Assembly: GCF_040412425.1 (NCBI RefSeq)
Contig: NC_089743.1
Span: forward strand, 81,698,471-81,762,470
Length of the DNA stretch: 64,000 nucleotides
Direction of reading: 5' to 3'
Origin: Macrobrachium rosenbergii
Taxonomy: Eukaryota > Arthropoda > Malacostraca > Decapoda > Palaemonidae
Part shown: one piece after another, positions 1-12,975 of the stretch
Position numbering within the stretch: the stretch's first letter is position 1
How the letters are laid out: the number at the start of each line of letters is the position of its first letter
Notes under the pieces: model-generated
What the model was told of the DNA's origin: nothing
Seen by the model: the letters and a program-made list of their open reading frames with translations, nothing else
Database searches by the model: none
Program-made: the position numbers and the translations under genes

Positions 1-1514
1 CGGTTTTTGAAAGGAAACTTTACACCTAATCAGAAATCATAAGGCTACAAAAACGCACTTTAGAAATGAATTAAGAATATTATTTAAATTTACAGAAACG
101 CAAAATTCAGTCAGTCATAAAACTGAAGAAGGCAACAAATAAATTGCCTTATCCACCAACCTTATGATTAGGTGTTTCTAATATCACCATCTTTTCTTGC
201 GAACATAATTTGATACTTACAACGAATTTTTCACATTTATTCCTCTCATCTATCCTGATATGCACATAATTATAGCAACGTAATATGAATACTACCTGAT
301 CAATTTTTCTACGCCCTCTCTTACATAATATTTATGAGGTCAACTTTATCATTTATCAAAAAACTGGTATGAAAGAATAACAAAAACTTAACAGGTAATA
401 AGAAAATAAATTTCCATCTTTGTTACGGTTAAGAAAATTTACCCTTATACAAACGGGGTCACTTGCGTGGGCAGCGGAGAGAGATTTTATCGATACCCAC
501 GTCACGAAAAAGGAAGAGATTGAAACACTAATCCCACCCCCCCTCTCTCTCTCTCTCTGTGCACGCCCAATTACCCACCATAACCACCTCATTGGCACAC
601 ACCTAATCTCGGCTATGTGCAACCTATACTGAATCATAAAGCTGCTGCCGTTTCTTCTCTTTCCTCTTTGTCGTCTTTGCACGAAGACTGTGTTTGATTA
701 ATCACTTTCCAGTTCTTTTTTTTTCTTTTTTACCTTCGTAAATACCCGTTTATCATACTATTAATTTTTCTCTTCCAACCAAGAAGCATTCATCGAGCGC
801 TGAACACTTCAAGTGCCTAACCAGAAGAAATTTTCACCCTCAGATTTAACTTCCAGGATATTTTCCAGATTGCTGGACGCCGAACCAAGGCTGAAGTTTC
901 GTTGTTTATAGTCTTTCCCTCTTCCGTGTCCCTTGTTCCTATAATAAACTTTCTTTCAGAAAGCAGCCATCTACTTTTACTATTTACGGCGCACCTCTTC
1001 TGTCCTCCCACTTTTTCCTGCTCCCATCAGACCTAGGCAAGGCAAGGGCATCCGGTTTCTCGTTCCATGGGCCCTTGCATTAAAAACAAGAAACAAGTTG
1101 GCATAGTCTTTTTTTCTCTTAATCTTGCTGTTTTTACCAATATTACAACTCCCTTTCCCTTTCTCAAGAAGACTGACGTCATGGAAAACTGACTGCCATT
1201 GTGTACAGTAGATCAAGAGAAAGAAAAATAGTATATAGTATTGACTCTATTCTCGAAATGAAAAAATGGCAGCAATGAGCAGACAGACATTAGGCAACTC
1301 TTGAGTGTGTAACAATCGTCGAAACTAATCTAATAAATAAATAATTATTTTTCCATTTTTTTTTTTAATAACTTTGTAGTATCATTATTTTCTCATTACA
1401 TTTATTTTAATAAATACACGAATTTTATGTCATTTTTATGCTTAACGCCACAATAGTGAGTTAGCTTAGCTCCTGGTTTACATCCAAAAACGTTTTTATT
1501 TAGTGAAAAAAAAA
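1..1514. other. AT-rich non-coding stretch, nothing recognised
   Basis: No repeat family, RNA gene or exon is recognisable here. The open frames at 356-682 and 420-632 overlap on opposite strands, show no conserved motif and are of chance length. A short CT run lies at about 541-558. Confidence 0.6.

Positions 1515-1576
<62 letters not shown>
1515..1576. repeat. (AAT)n microsatellite
   Basis: About 20 uninterrupted AAT units follow a short A-run. Read on the minus strand they give poly-Tyr or poly-Ile, which explains the open frames crossing it. Confidence 0.97.
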
Positions 1577-1578
<2 letters not shown>

Positions 1579-2069
1579 GAGGAAAAGGCAAAAAACACCT
1601 TTACTGGTATTTCTGAGGTATATTTGTATGAGGGAAGAGTTCCTAAGCTTACAAGGGGAGCCCTTGCAACTAAAGAATTCTGAATTGCTAAACAAACCTT
1701 CACACCAAGTTTCCTTCTGTCAAGCATTTGTGCCAGGATATAACTTTTCTTTTCACGCCGATAGTAATGATCACAAAACCACTGAGGAAGTGGTAAATAA
1801 TTTCTTACATAATTAGACACGACGAAAAAATGATAATTTCCTTTTCAACAATCTTTTCAGGCACATCCATTAATACAGTCAAGACACGACGTCCGGTTCG
1901 AGTTACCTTCAATTAATCACGAAATGAAGTGTATTAATGGAATATGCACGTGTACAGTGGAGCCCCTGTCTGATAAATACCCTTACCCCCCTTCATCAAG
2001 GAGGGGGGAGGGAACCGATTTCCCCTTCTGAGGGACGTAAACATGAGGGAAAAAAGAATATAAAAAGAG

Positions 2070-2290
2070 GCCGATACTCATCGATGAAAAGGCATATGAA
2101 AGAGAGGAAGATATTCTTGGATGAAAGGCATGAACAAAGAGATGATACACGTAGATGGAATAAAAAAAATCATGGATGACAAAAAAGAAGAGGTCGATAT
2201 TCACTAATGAAAAGTGTGAGGAAAAACAGGATGATATTCATGAAAAAGAATACCGATATATGCTAATATTCACGGATGAAAAGGAAGAAC
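2070..2290 (+). repeat. degenerate minisatellite (GATATTC..GGATGAAAAG)
   Basis: Variants of GATATTCA followed by GGATGAAAAG recur about six times at irregular 25-45 bp spacing: CGATACTCATCGATGAAAAG near 2071, GATATTCTTGGATGAAAGG near 2110, then further copies to about 2285. Units are strongly diverged, so this is an old array. The frame 1937-2179 reads through it and is probably not a gene. Confidence 0.55.
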
Positions 2291-2339
2291 AAAAGATTAC
2301 TTGAAAGTTGAATTTTAGTTTTCTGTAAAAAGAAAACTA

Positions 2340-2690
2340 TTGTGACAGCTTTGTCTGTTCTTACGCACTTTTCCTGTCCGCCCTCAGATCTTAAAAACTA
2401 CTGAGGTAGAGGGCTGCAAATTGGTATGTTGATCATCCACCCTCCAGTTATTAAACATACCAAATTGCAGCCCTATAACCTCAGTAGTTTTTATTTTATT
2501 TAAGGTTTTAAGTTTAGCCATGTTTCGTGCGTCTGGCAGCGCTTTCCGGAGGCGTGCGACGCAACCTCACTCCACAGCTTCTGGGGAGTAACTGAGCGTT
2601 GCGAGGTCGTAGCTGATAGTTTTATACAGCATTATACTCTGTACAGAAAACTCGATTGCGTCGAAGAAACTTCGGCGCATTTTTTTCTAG
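2340..2690 (+). mobile_element. hairpin-bearing interspersed repeat, non-autonomous, decapod-type
   Basis: The segment starts near TTTGTCTGTTCTTACGCAC, carries a 40-bp-arm hairpin at 2392-2493, and ends with TGCGTCGAAG-aaa-CTTCGGCGCA (2657-2679) before a T-run. I recall this combination, a CTACTGAGG hairpin plus a CTTCGGCGCA end, as a widespread repeat in shrimp and crayfish sequence. The class (SINE, MITE or LINE tail) is unclear. No coding capacity is present. The middle part (about 2520-2640) looks shortened relative to my recollection of longer copies. Confidence 0.55.
2392..2493. repeat. imperfect inverted repeat (stem-loop, about 40-bp arms)
   Basis: The left arm 2392-2430 and right arm 2454-2493 are reverse complements at roughly 37 of 40 positions. 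Both start from TAAAAACTACTGAGG and end at GGTATGTT/AACATACC, with a 23-bp loop. It would form a strong cruciform or RNA hairpin. Confidence 0.9.
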
Positions 2691-3658
2691 CTTATTCCTG
2701 TTACCGGTTTGATGACAGCGAGGATGCACAGATTGTCACTCAGAGCCCACTAACTAACAAGGTATCCGAACCTTTTTCTTTCATCGAAGACATCATCGAC
2801 ATATTCTTTGTGCAGAAAAGGAGTATCTGGAGCACCTACATTGAAAAAGCAGATATAAACAAACGCATAAAATGAAGGATGAAGAGTCCTGCGGTCGATC
2901 CTACAGGGTAAAAGGACTATGGTCGTATGAATCGGACTGAAAGTCATTAAATGCACAAACTATTTCCTCTCATCAGGTCTCAGGGTTAACAAATTTTGTC
3001 CAGGTCAGGTTAAGCTTTCGACAGCCAAAAGAAATGATGACGATCTAAGACTATTTATGACACTTGTGAGTATCAGAAAATGACCACCGATCACTGGGAA
3101 CGTCAACTGTGAACACAACTGCCGCCAGTCCAGACTGTCGGCCTCTTGTAGAAAATGTCGGCTGTCAGCAGTTGAAGCCCAGTCGGCGGTAACGGTAACC
3201 GACGACCGTCAGCATTTATCTGCAGAGTCAGCAAAAATTCCTCGGACTAAGTAATAGCAGGTTTGGCTGGGGGAAGAGCTCAAAGAAGGGGGGGAGGGGA
3301 TTATGGTGCGTGCGAGCTGCAGCGGCCTTAACAGTGAAATTTACGACGTGCAAAAGTAAACTGTTTATTTACTGCTGCAATGCCTGGAAAGAAAAATAGT
3401 TCATAATTAGGATAATTACACAGCGGAGCTTCATAACAAAACCCGCAAGCTAAGGTTACATTTGCGCAGACGCAGGAGGGTAATTGTGCGTCCCGCAATA
3501 TATCTTTTTACCTCATAGGGTTAGCGATGCCCATAAATAATCAGGCGCGAGGATTTTCATATGAATAAACATAGGTCTGGAACGTCCCTTTACAAAGCTT
3601 GGCGTTCGTTCTTCATTATCACCTAAAAGAAAACAAAAGCTAAAAAGTGATGGACGAC

Positions 3659-3661
<3 letters not shown>
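2691..3661. other. unique non-coding stretch
   Basis: Moderately GC-balanced sequence. Around 3100-3240 there are repeated short GTCGGC-type words, but no gene or known repeat is identifiable. Confidence 0.5.

Positions 3662-3723
<62 letters not shown>
3662..3723. repeat. (GA)n microsatellite
   Basis: An uninterrupted GA tract of about 31 units. The minus-strand frame crossing it is a poly-Ser/Leu artefact. Confidence 0.98.
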
Positions 3724-3726
<3 letters not shown>

Positions 3727-4409
3727 TATAATCTTTGGTTCTTAAGACATCTTCAAACACTTTAAACCGCACTGCAAGAAATAATTTAAGATGAACTATA
3801 ATTAAATATTTCCAATTCACTCACTTGTAGAAATCTACGAGTTAACCAGTCACTCGCTTTAAGAACAGAAGATGACGCTCGTTTCGCATCAGAGTCTTTC
3901 AAACATGAAGCCAATTACTCTCCAAGGCAAACGGACAAATGCAAGCTCCTTTCTCGAGCTCATAAATCTAGGCCAACGCTTACCACGAAATTGTAGACAT
4001 TAATTTTGTTTTTCTTTCTAGGCTAAGGCTAATACACTTGCACGGGTCTTGATAACCTTTCAAGCCATTTGGAAAACAAAGACTACAAATTTTAGGACAA
4101 GCTACTCTAAATCCACAAATAGAATTTCGAGACTCAGTATGAACCCTCAATATGGAAATAATGAACGTATACCACAAAGAAAGACGAGGCACATGTTGCG
4201 TCTAGCCAAAAGACAACACTTCTCTAATTTTCTTTATCTATTCTTGTCTTCAAGGCAAAAAATTTGAAGGTAATTAAGAAAAATATTGCAATGTTTAATC
4301 ACTTTCATAATTTCATACAAAATTTTAGTCGTGATGATAGGATGACAGAAGTGTTGCCTTAATGTAACAATTAACACACGCATATGCATTCAATAACAGT
4401 TGCCCACAT

Positions 4410-4411
<2 letters not shown>

Positions 4412-4449
<38 letters not shown>
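4412..4449. repeat. (CT)n microsatellite
   Basis: An uninterrupted CT tract of about 19 units. Confidence 0.97.
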
Positions 4450-4451
<2 letters not shown>

Positions 4452-5143
4452 TGGGTGATTTTGTTATTTGAAGATCTTTTGCAATAAAGGAATCATAGTA
4501 ATCAGCAAGAGGCTTTTAAAAGTAAGGTAGCAAAACTAAGCAAACCGACCGAGTATTATGTAACGCTTTCTTTCTGAAAATTATAACAAGCGGCCTTACA
4601 TATATCCTTAATTATTTTTTTTTTTACAAAAATCCATATAGTTAACAAAGTTAAAATATTATTTCCTAGCCGAGTGAATATCAACGTGCTAAATTTGTAG
4701 CATCTAGAGTGACTACAAAGTTTAGTAAAAGAGACTGAAAAAATCAGTAGTTATATTTTCCTTAAACAAGTAAACAGCTATTGAACAAGGGTGCATGACC
4801 TGAATTCACTATTGTTCCTTTTGATTCCGTGAAAAATGCAATATGTTATTATCATTTGCCGTAAACATTCTGGAGTATACAATTAAGAGAGTCAATGAAC
4901 CAATCAATAAAATAAGAACCGTGCCTGATACACGTTGATATAAAAAATAATCTTAGTAAAATCTTTATATTTCATAAAATCCTAACCCTGCGTCGGAGAT
5001 CAAACCCCGAAAGGTGGTTGAACCTAAAATGACTCTTATTCAGTTAATGCTTTATAATTTGGCAATAGGTATCACCTGCCTGAAATAAAAAATAAAAAAA
5101 ATCCATCAACTTAAACGCAAATTGCAATTTCCTGTTTCTTTAT
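4450..5143. other. AT-rich unique stretch
   Basis: A T-run at about 4614-4625 is the only feature. No gene, RNA or repeat is recognised. Confidence 0.5.
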
Positions 5144-5233
5144 CTATCACAAGATTAATTAAACGATTTAACTTCCTTATATAATTAACTATCACAAGAT
5201 TAATTAAACGATTTAACTTCCTTATATAATTAA
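5144..5233 (+). repeat. 45-bp tandem duplication, 2 copies
   Basis: Two adjacent identical copies, each beginning CTATCACAAGATTAATTAAA (5144-5188 and 5189-5233). Identity between copies implies recent origin. Confidence 0.95.
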
Positions 5234-5293
5234 CTATTGTTTTTATCTGTATGAACCACAGACTACCTATACGCAGGTGCTACGGGGTTCTAC

Positions 5294-5569
5294 TTCCTCG
5301 TTGGACGAGTCGGTAGAGCTGTCGGCTAGCACTCTGCTAGGCCCGAGTTCGAGCCTCCGGCCGGCTGATGAAGAATTAGAGAAATTTATTTCTGGTGATA
5401 GAAATTTATTTCTCGGTATAATGTGGTTCGGATTCCACAATAAGCTGTAGGTCCCGTTGCCAGGTAACCAATTGGTTCTTAGCCACGTAAAATAAGTCTA
5501 ATCCTTCGGGCCAGCCCTGGGAGAGCTGTTAATCAGCTCAGTGGTCTGGTTAAACTAAGGTATACTTAG
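5294..5569 (+). mobile_element. tRNA-derived SINE, copy 1 (full length)
   Basis: The head is tRNA-like with an A box TGGACGAGTCGG (5302-5313) and a B box GAGTTCGAGCC (5345-5355). It is followed by a body with GGTTCGGATTCCACAATAAG and a 3' tail ending CTGGTTAAACTAAGG and TATACTT. Copies in reverse orientation at 33951-34172 and 52218-52490 define the same ends. A local duplication of GAAATTTATTTCT is present near 5380-5413. The family resembles one I associate with palaemonid shrimp. Confidence 0.88.
5302..5355 (+). promoter_or_regulatory. internal RNA polymerase III promoter (A and B boxes) of SINE copy 1
   Basis: The A box (5302-5313) and B box (5345-5355) match the tRNA-type pol III consensus and start 43 bp apart. 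The head does not fold as an intact tRNA by eye, so this is read as a SINE promoter and not as a tRNA gene. Confidence 0.75.
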
Positions 5570-6537
5570 TCACGGGGTTCATAATAATTACACTGTGATG
5601 TGAAGCCCAATAAACCTCAAAGATATCGTTATGGTGCCATAGTCTGTACCCCGTGGATATCGTTTGACAAAGTTGCTAGACGAAACGTTACTTACTTCCG
5701 GCGGTTGCTTAAAATCTCTAGTACCGGAATTCATCTCACACATAAAACAAACTAAATGGGACCAAAGCCTTTACAAGACATGATATGAACCACGACTCAA
5801 GAGACCTCGATCTGAACATCTTGCTCGTTTCATCCCGGGAGTCTGGGAAAAGATCAGGGGAGATAGATGCAGTCATCCGCGGTTACGTACGCAAAGACGA
5901 TAACTCTTCATACAAAAATAGGAAATAGAGATTTACGGCGAGAAGAAAACAACGGGGAGTCTTCTTTCTTCATTTTTTGTTTCCGGAGAGGAAAAAATAT
6001 ACCGCACAGAGCGGATTTGATGTTGTAACTAACTGTTAGCCAGGAAGAGGTCAGACAAATGTATAAAATTAATACCTATACACCAAAGATTCCATACACA
6101 TATGCTACAAGTAAATGAATATTTGGGTGATTTATTGGGTATAGCAAGGCAGTGAATAAGTGAACAGATTCGTTGCATGGAATTCATAAACATGTAGATA
6201 AATAGATAGATGAAATTTGTTTACTTAAACCTGGAGATGAGACAATGATCGGTCTTTGATTGTCTAGCAAATTTACATCAATGTTTTCAGTTGTTACCTA
6301 TTTTCACTAGAATCCAAGCCTTTAAGGGACCGCAACAATCTCACACCAATACAAATAACAAAAACAAACAGGCAACCGTATTGTTTTTCTAGTCCATCAA
6401 AGAAATTGCTCAGATTACATCAAATGGAAGATGAAAAAATGAAAAAAAATATCTATGTTAAGTAAATTTTTCATGGACGGCCGTCTTAAGACCATGAAAA
6501 TTAAAGAGGTAAAAAAATAGATACTGATCAAACCGGG

Positions 6538-6539
<2 letters not shown>
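5570..6539. other. unique non-coding stretch
   Basis: No gene or recognised repeat. Slightly GC-richer DNA at 5690-6000 has no long open frame. Confidence 0.5.

Positions 6540-6621
<82 letters not shown>
6540..6621. repeat. (GA)n microsatellite
   Basis: An uninterrupted 82-bp GA tract, among the longest GA arrays in the window. Confidence 0.98.
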
Positions 6622-6624
<3 letters not shown>

Positions 6625-7690
6625 TATTTATATGGTAATTCTAATGGATCAAGGGTTTTTGTCCTCTGCCCACGATCTGCAGGTCGACTTTTCCGTGTTC
6701 TTTATGTTTTCTTTCCTCCGATAAGAAAAGATGCAAGGAAAAGAAAAGTGTTAGTGATAAAGAGTAAGAGTAATTCATATTCTGAAAGTGATCGGCCAGA
6801 TTAATGGAATTCAATCCTTATATTCACATTCTCTCCATCTTCTACACATTCCGCTGATTTATTTTTATTCACTATTCAGTGATATATAAATCCAGAAAGA
6901 TCATTTGCTTACTAAGTTTCTACAGAATACATAACTTGATCTTTTATATAGACATTTCTGAAGGGGTTCCGAAGTTTTACTGAGTCACTGATAATTACAC
7001 ATTTTGAATTTCTATAGAGAAGAAAAAAGAAAGAAAGAAGTTCCGAATCATAAAATGCAGTTTCAGAATGTTAAGGTCTTATCAATATATGAACGGCTTT
7101 AAAGTCAGAAAATAAGAAATGTTTCTGGTCCGTCTCCACAGCTTCCACAGTACTTCAATCCCTTTGTAAAGGACTGAGTGACAAACTTTCTTTTCTACAC
7201 AGCAATACTTATATATAGCTTTACCACATTGCATATAATATAATCTTCCTTTAAAACTTACGGATGTCGAGACGAAATATAAATGCTCTTTAATGCTCTT
7301 ATAAATATTCAAAGAAAAATTTGTCTTTAAGAAATACACATTCTTATTCATCTTATGAAAATTTCAGTCTTAAATGACATAAGCACCAAGAACAGGTCAC
7401 ACTGGCTTTGAATTGAAAAACATTTATAAGATGCTGTTAGTGCATTGCAGAGTCAGTGACGAAAATATTTCACAGATATTCAAGAATCTGCTATGAATAG
7501 CCTTGAATTTTTCTCATCGACGTTTCATGTGATCAAGTTTTGTGAAAATATGACAAGAAAAAATAACTGACAACTAGTGCGTTTGATATGTTTATTTTTT
7601 ATTCGGTTTTTGTGATGATTTGTACAAAAGAATATATACGGAATTTATATTTAAAGAAATGTATACGCAGTTAAAACAGCTTAATAAATA
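6622..7690. other. AT-rich unique stretch
   Basis: Nothing recognised. The 89-codon minus-strand frame at 7082-7351 has no identifiable domain and is of chance length. Confidence 0.5.
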
Positions 7691-7693
7691 TAA

Positions 7694-8655
<962 letters not shown>

Positions 8656-8658
8656 CAC

Positions 8659-8698
<40 letters not shown>

Positions 8699-8730
8699 AT
8701 AGTATATCATATAGTATATCATATCATGTC
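8656..8730. repeat. (CA)n-(TA)n microsatellite with ATATC flank
   Basis: About 19 CA units with one AAAC interruption, then a short TA run and repeated ATATCAT words to about 8735. Confidence 0.9.
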
Positions 8731-8873
8731 ATATATACGATAGTCATTAGTTTTGTGTCAGACGTCCTCTATACTTTTAAATACCCGACAACAATTAGCT
8801 CATTAACGTCAAAATCTCTGTACCTTGAGAACGACTTATACCTAAAAGGAACTGCGAGTTATTCTCACGGCAC

Positions 8874-8925
8874 AGTGAATTCCATACTAATGGGCTTTTT
8901 TTAGCCCATGAGTATGGAACTCACT
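8874..8925. repeat. hairpin with 23-bp arms and 6-T loop
   Basis: The left arm 8874-8896 and right arm 8903-8925 are reverse complements with two mismatches, around TTCCATACTAATGGGCT. The loop is TTTTTT. The upstream words GAGTTATTCTCACGG and CAGTGAATTC resemble 20015-20045, so the hairpin probably belongs to the same repeat family as the SINE-like unit there. Confidence 0.88.
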
Positions 8926-9447
8926 ATGGAACTTGGCTCATGTCTCTGTAGGCCCTAAAATTTATTTGGGCCACAACAGGCGATTAAATTTGACTTCGGT
9001 TATGAAATGTCCTTCCAGATGACTACCATCCTAATCGCTTAATATACTTAAACACAGACTTAATATATATTAAACACAGACTTATATATATATATTTATA
9101 TATATATATATATATATATATGTACAAGGGGGCTGGTGCACATTCCTGACAGTGTATATACTATTCATATACTACTCATACCCGTACAGACACAAAATAT
9201 CCCTTGCACAAAGACACCTGACTGTGAGTCTTTTATATTTTTGATAGTAATTATGCAGACAATCATAAAACCACGTGGCTCCGAAAATTAAATAAATAAA
9301 AACATGTTCTTTGCGCATAAGAAGAGATTTCCCGTACAATATTACGCAAGTTGAGTACAATACCCTAAAAGTACATACAGGGCGAGGTCTAATAGGAAAA
9401 AATAATACATGAGTTTATTAGAACTTTTGATTCCTACCTAAATTCCA

Positions 9448-9452
<5 letters not shown>
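8926..9452. other. unique stretch with short TA runs
   Basis: Holds a partly duplicated TTAAACACAGACTTATATAT motif (9050-9085) and a short TA array (9085-9121). No gene is seen. Confidence 0.5.

Positions 9453-9517
<65 letters not shown>
9453..9517. repeat. (GA)n microsatellite
   Basis: An uninterrupted 65-bp GA tract. Confidence 0.98.
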
Positions 9518-9519
<2 letters not shown>

Positions 9520-9679
9520 CCCAACCCCATTCTGTATTCCACACATAGCCTAACCCCCGCTTACACCCACAGAAGAGGGGAACCCAGGCTATAAATGCTT
9601 TTTCGCCACTTTTTATCAGAGCAATCCCCAATCCCCAATCCCCTCCTCCCCCTTCTCTTCCTTTTTCTACACCAAAATC

Positions 9680-9702
9680 GGGGAGGGAGGGAGGGAGGGA
9701 GG
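9680..9702 (+). other. G-quadruplex-prone G-run cluster
   Basis: Four consecutive runs of at least three G separated by single A (GGGGAGGGAGGGAGGGAGG) meet the classical quadruplex rule on the + strand. Confidence 0.8.
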
Positions 9703-10019
9703 AAGAAATCCGGAGGAGAAATGACTACCTCAGATTTGATGTATAACCCTCAGAGCCTTATACCGACAAGGATTCAAGTGTTTACTTCAATTAGGGAGAA
9801 AAATGCTATACAATAATCTTAAGCATCATGAATCCACTGTTGAAATCTTGATATATAGGATAAAAGTATATTTGTATTCCTCAAAGTTACTTAAAAATTG
9901 TTAATTTAATAATGTTTATTTGTATGTGAATACAACATCTGGGAAAACAATGGACACAAAAATGAATGAATTGTAAAAAGAACCTTTTTAAGAAACGTAC
10001 CATTGTATGAGCTTATGTG

Positions 10020-10026
<7 letters not shown>

Positions 10027-10071
<45 letters not shown>
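10027..10071. repeat. (GA)n microsatellite
   Basis: An uninterrupted 45-bp GA tract. Confidence 0.97.
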
Positions 10072-10074
<3 letters not shown>

Positions 10075-10180
10075 TTTGCTTTCTTTAAAATACATCTTAA
10101 GAACAGGTCACTTATTTGTTTCTGGCAGTTAACTCTGAAGCAAGTTGAACTATATTAGTAAATTGTTATTAACAGATCAC

Positions 10181-10256
<76 letters not shown>
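10181..10256. repeat. (AAT)n microsatellite
   Basis: About 25 uninterrupted units. A second AAT array follows 180 bp later. Confidence 0.98.
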
Positions 10257-10433
10257 CCTGGAAAAAGAAGCCCATAAAATAAAGGCTATGAAGATGTATT
10301 GGTAAAAATTACGACACAATATTTTGCTTTTTGAAACGATTTTTTAATGAAACTTTTAATAGTACAGTTCAAAACCTCGTATTTTAAAGACTGATCCAGT
10401 GAATTTTTTTTAAGTGATTGCGCATCATTCTCA

Positions 10434-10434
<1 letters not shown>

Positions 10435-10501
<67 letters not shown>
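10435..10501. repeat. (AAT)n microsatellite
   Basis: About 22 uninterrupted units. Minus-strand poly-Tyr and poly-Ile frames across it are artefacts. Confidence 0.98.
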
Positions 10502-10719
10502 GCTTCTCTTTGCTTCCCAATCATTCCTCTTTGAAATTCTGAGAGCGAAGTAAAAAAACTGAACAATAAGGAAAACCCTTAAAAATATATTATGCAAAGC
10601 AAATATATCAACATAACACGCAAGCCTTTATGGTCATATACTAAATCCTTCCTCTACACCCCTTCACCAGGACCTAAAACCCAATAATAGTACCCCAAAA
10701 ATATCCGAGACCATTTCTT

Positions 10720-10722
<3 letters not shown>

Positions 10723-10795
<73 letters not shown>
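10723..10795. repeat. (GA)n microsatellite
   Basis: An uninterrupted 73-bp GA tract. Confidence 0.98.
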
Positions 10796-10796
<1 letters not shown>

Positions 10797-11165
10797 CATT
10801 CCGGCTTGGCCACAAACTCAATTTTGAAAGTCTCGGGTTTAAGAAAGGATCGACGCTGGGAAAATGGTGGATTAGGCCAGGGAAATTGTCCGGACTTTGG
10901 TCTTAAATTGCTTTTTCCTTAGTTGCTGATGGTGTTGAAAAAAAGGGGGAGCGGATGGTGGTGGTGGTGGGACGGGGGGGTGGTGATGATGAAGACGATG
11001 ATGGATGAGATTCTGCATCATTTCTTGTATGTGTTTCTCACTTCCCTCCTACACCCTATTACTCCCTCGGTTTTTTTATGCACTTCCATTTACGGCAAAA
11101 ATTTTCCTCTTTACTTCTTTTTTCGGTTAATGAAACAATTATTATATTGCTACATTCTGACATTT
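10796..11165. other. unique stretch with a G-rich patch
   Basis: A GGTGGTGGTGGTGG-type G-rich patch lies at about 10956-10985, followed by GATGATGAAGACGATGATGG. No gene is identified. Confidence 0.5.
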
Positions 11166-11176
11166 TACACACACAC

Positions 11177-11257
<81 letters not shown>

Positions 11258-11275
11258 TATATATATACATGTATA
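11166..11275. repeat. (CA)n-(TA)n microsatellite
   Basis: Short CA then a TA array of about 72 bp (11178-11249), followed by an interrupted TA run to about 11275. Confidence 0.96.
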
Positions 11276-11449
11276 CCCACACCCTTTTGCCCTCTGAGGG
11301 AAGACCCTTCAAGTTGTCGGTAGATTTTTTTAGAGATGAGGTTGTTAGCCTTATGCCCACATCTTGACTCCCAACTACGGCTGGTGCCCTTTCATTGCTG
11401 GGTCTACTGCTATACTGGCGGTAGGCCTGGCGAAAATCACGGTTCTTAT

Positions 11450-11635
<186 letters not shown>

Positions 11636-12928
11636 ATGAACGTATTATTGTGTTCATGCAAAGATTCAATGAATAAAACAATGTGGCTATATCTCCCTTA
11701 TTCATTAATTCCACTGCTTTGCGTTTTCAAAATGGAAACGCAACATACATTTCAGTTTCAATAAGAAAAAAAAGTGGAACTGAGGGGGAACGTTAAGATC
11801 TAAAGGAAAGAACACAAAACATAGAAATGAAAGGATTCCTTACATGCAAACAGTAAATGAGATATGCAGTTTAGATTTTTAAATAATTTAAATGAAACTA
11901 CATGGCACAGAGCTTTACCCAATGCATGATATATGTGGAATATGGAAACTATTTTTTATATGCCAATTACTAAAAACTAAATAGTTGGCTAGCCAGTTTT
12001 AAAAAATTCAAATTCATGTATATCGTTTCACTCGAAAACAAATAATGAACTATTCTGGGAAAATGATCTTTAAAAATTAAACCAATGAATAAATAGACTA
12101 GATCTAATTAGACACCCATAAATGACATTTATCTTCACGCCATAAAACCTTAATTAATACTGAATACCAGTTTACCTTAGATGTGATTGTCACTCTGTGT
12201 CGAATGCAAATTAGACTTGCCATTTTTCAGAAAATTTTGTTTTTCAAAATTTTCTATCAAACACTTTAGCTTTTATTTTAATGAAAAGAAAATATTTCGT
12301 TCCTAATTTCCGAAATATGGCTGAGAATTGTAAATAAAGCAGATATTTGGTGATTTATATAATGCCCCAGCTTCAGGTATTTCATAGTCTTAGTGAAGAA
12401 TTACTGCAATCACCAGCTGCAAAAATTGTAATAGTAACAAATAAACAATAATAAAGCTAATATTATTAAAATAACAAAAGAGAAATGTCCTGCATACTTC
12501 TAAATATTAAAAAAAAAAAAGAGACCAGATTTCCACGTTATGTCGAACGGTGTGAAATCCATGGCAGTTCATAATTCCTTTCCCCCCCTCACCCCTAACA
12601 CCTAAGAGTCATTCAGGATTACATTATCCGAACTGGAATCCGGCCGATTTACATATGCATTACACTAATCCGGTTACACGACAATGCAGAGACGAGAGGG
12701 CCGGGGTGGACGGCGTACTTTGGTAGACTATATTGGAACCGAGGTGGAAGGAGCGCTTGGGATTTGCCCAGTTCCACTGTTAAACGTGGTCTGCAATGAA
12801 ATATTCACGAATTTGTACTAACAATTTTCGTTACGGGAAGCATGATTTAAATATTTAGTCACCGCATCTAAAAACAATAATGATATTGCACTCGTTAACA
12901 ACAATAAAACATCACTCACATTAACAGC
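11636..12928. other. AT-rich unique stretch
   Basis: A 13-bp A-run sits near 12510. At 12600-12780 base composition is more balanced and contains ACATATGCATTA. No gene or repeat family is recognised. Confidence 0.5.

Positions 12929-12973
<45 letters not shown>
12929..12973. repeat. (AAT)n microsatellite
   Basis: About 15 units. Confidence 0.97.

Positions 12974-12975
<2 letters not shown>

Noticed and set aside
5294..5370. tRNA gene
   Set aside because: A and B boxes are present, but no clean cloverleaf is seen by eye, and the same head with a 200-bp body recurs twice elsewhere, so it is a SINE.
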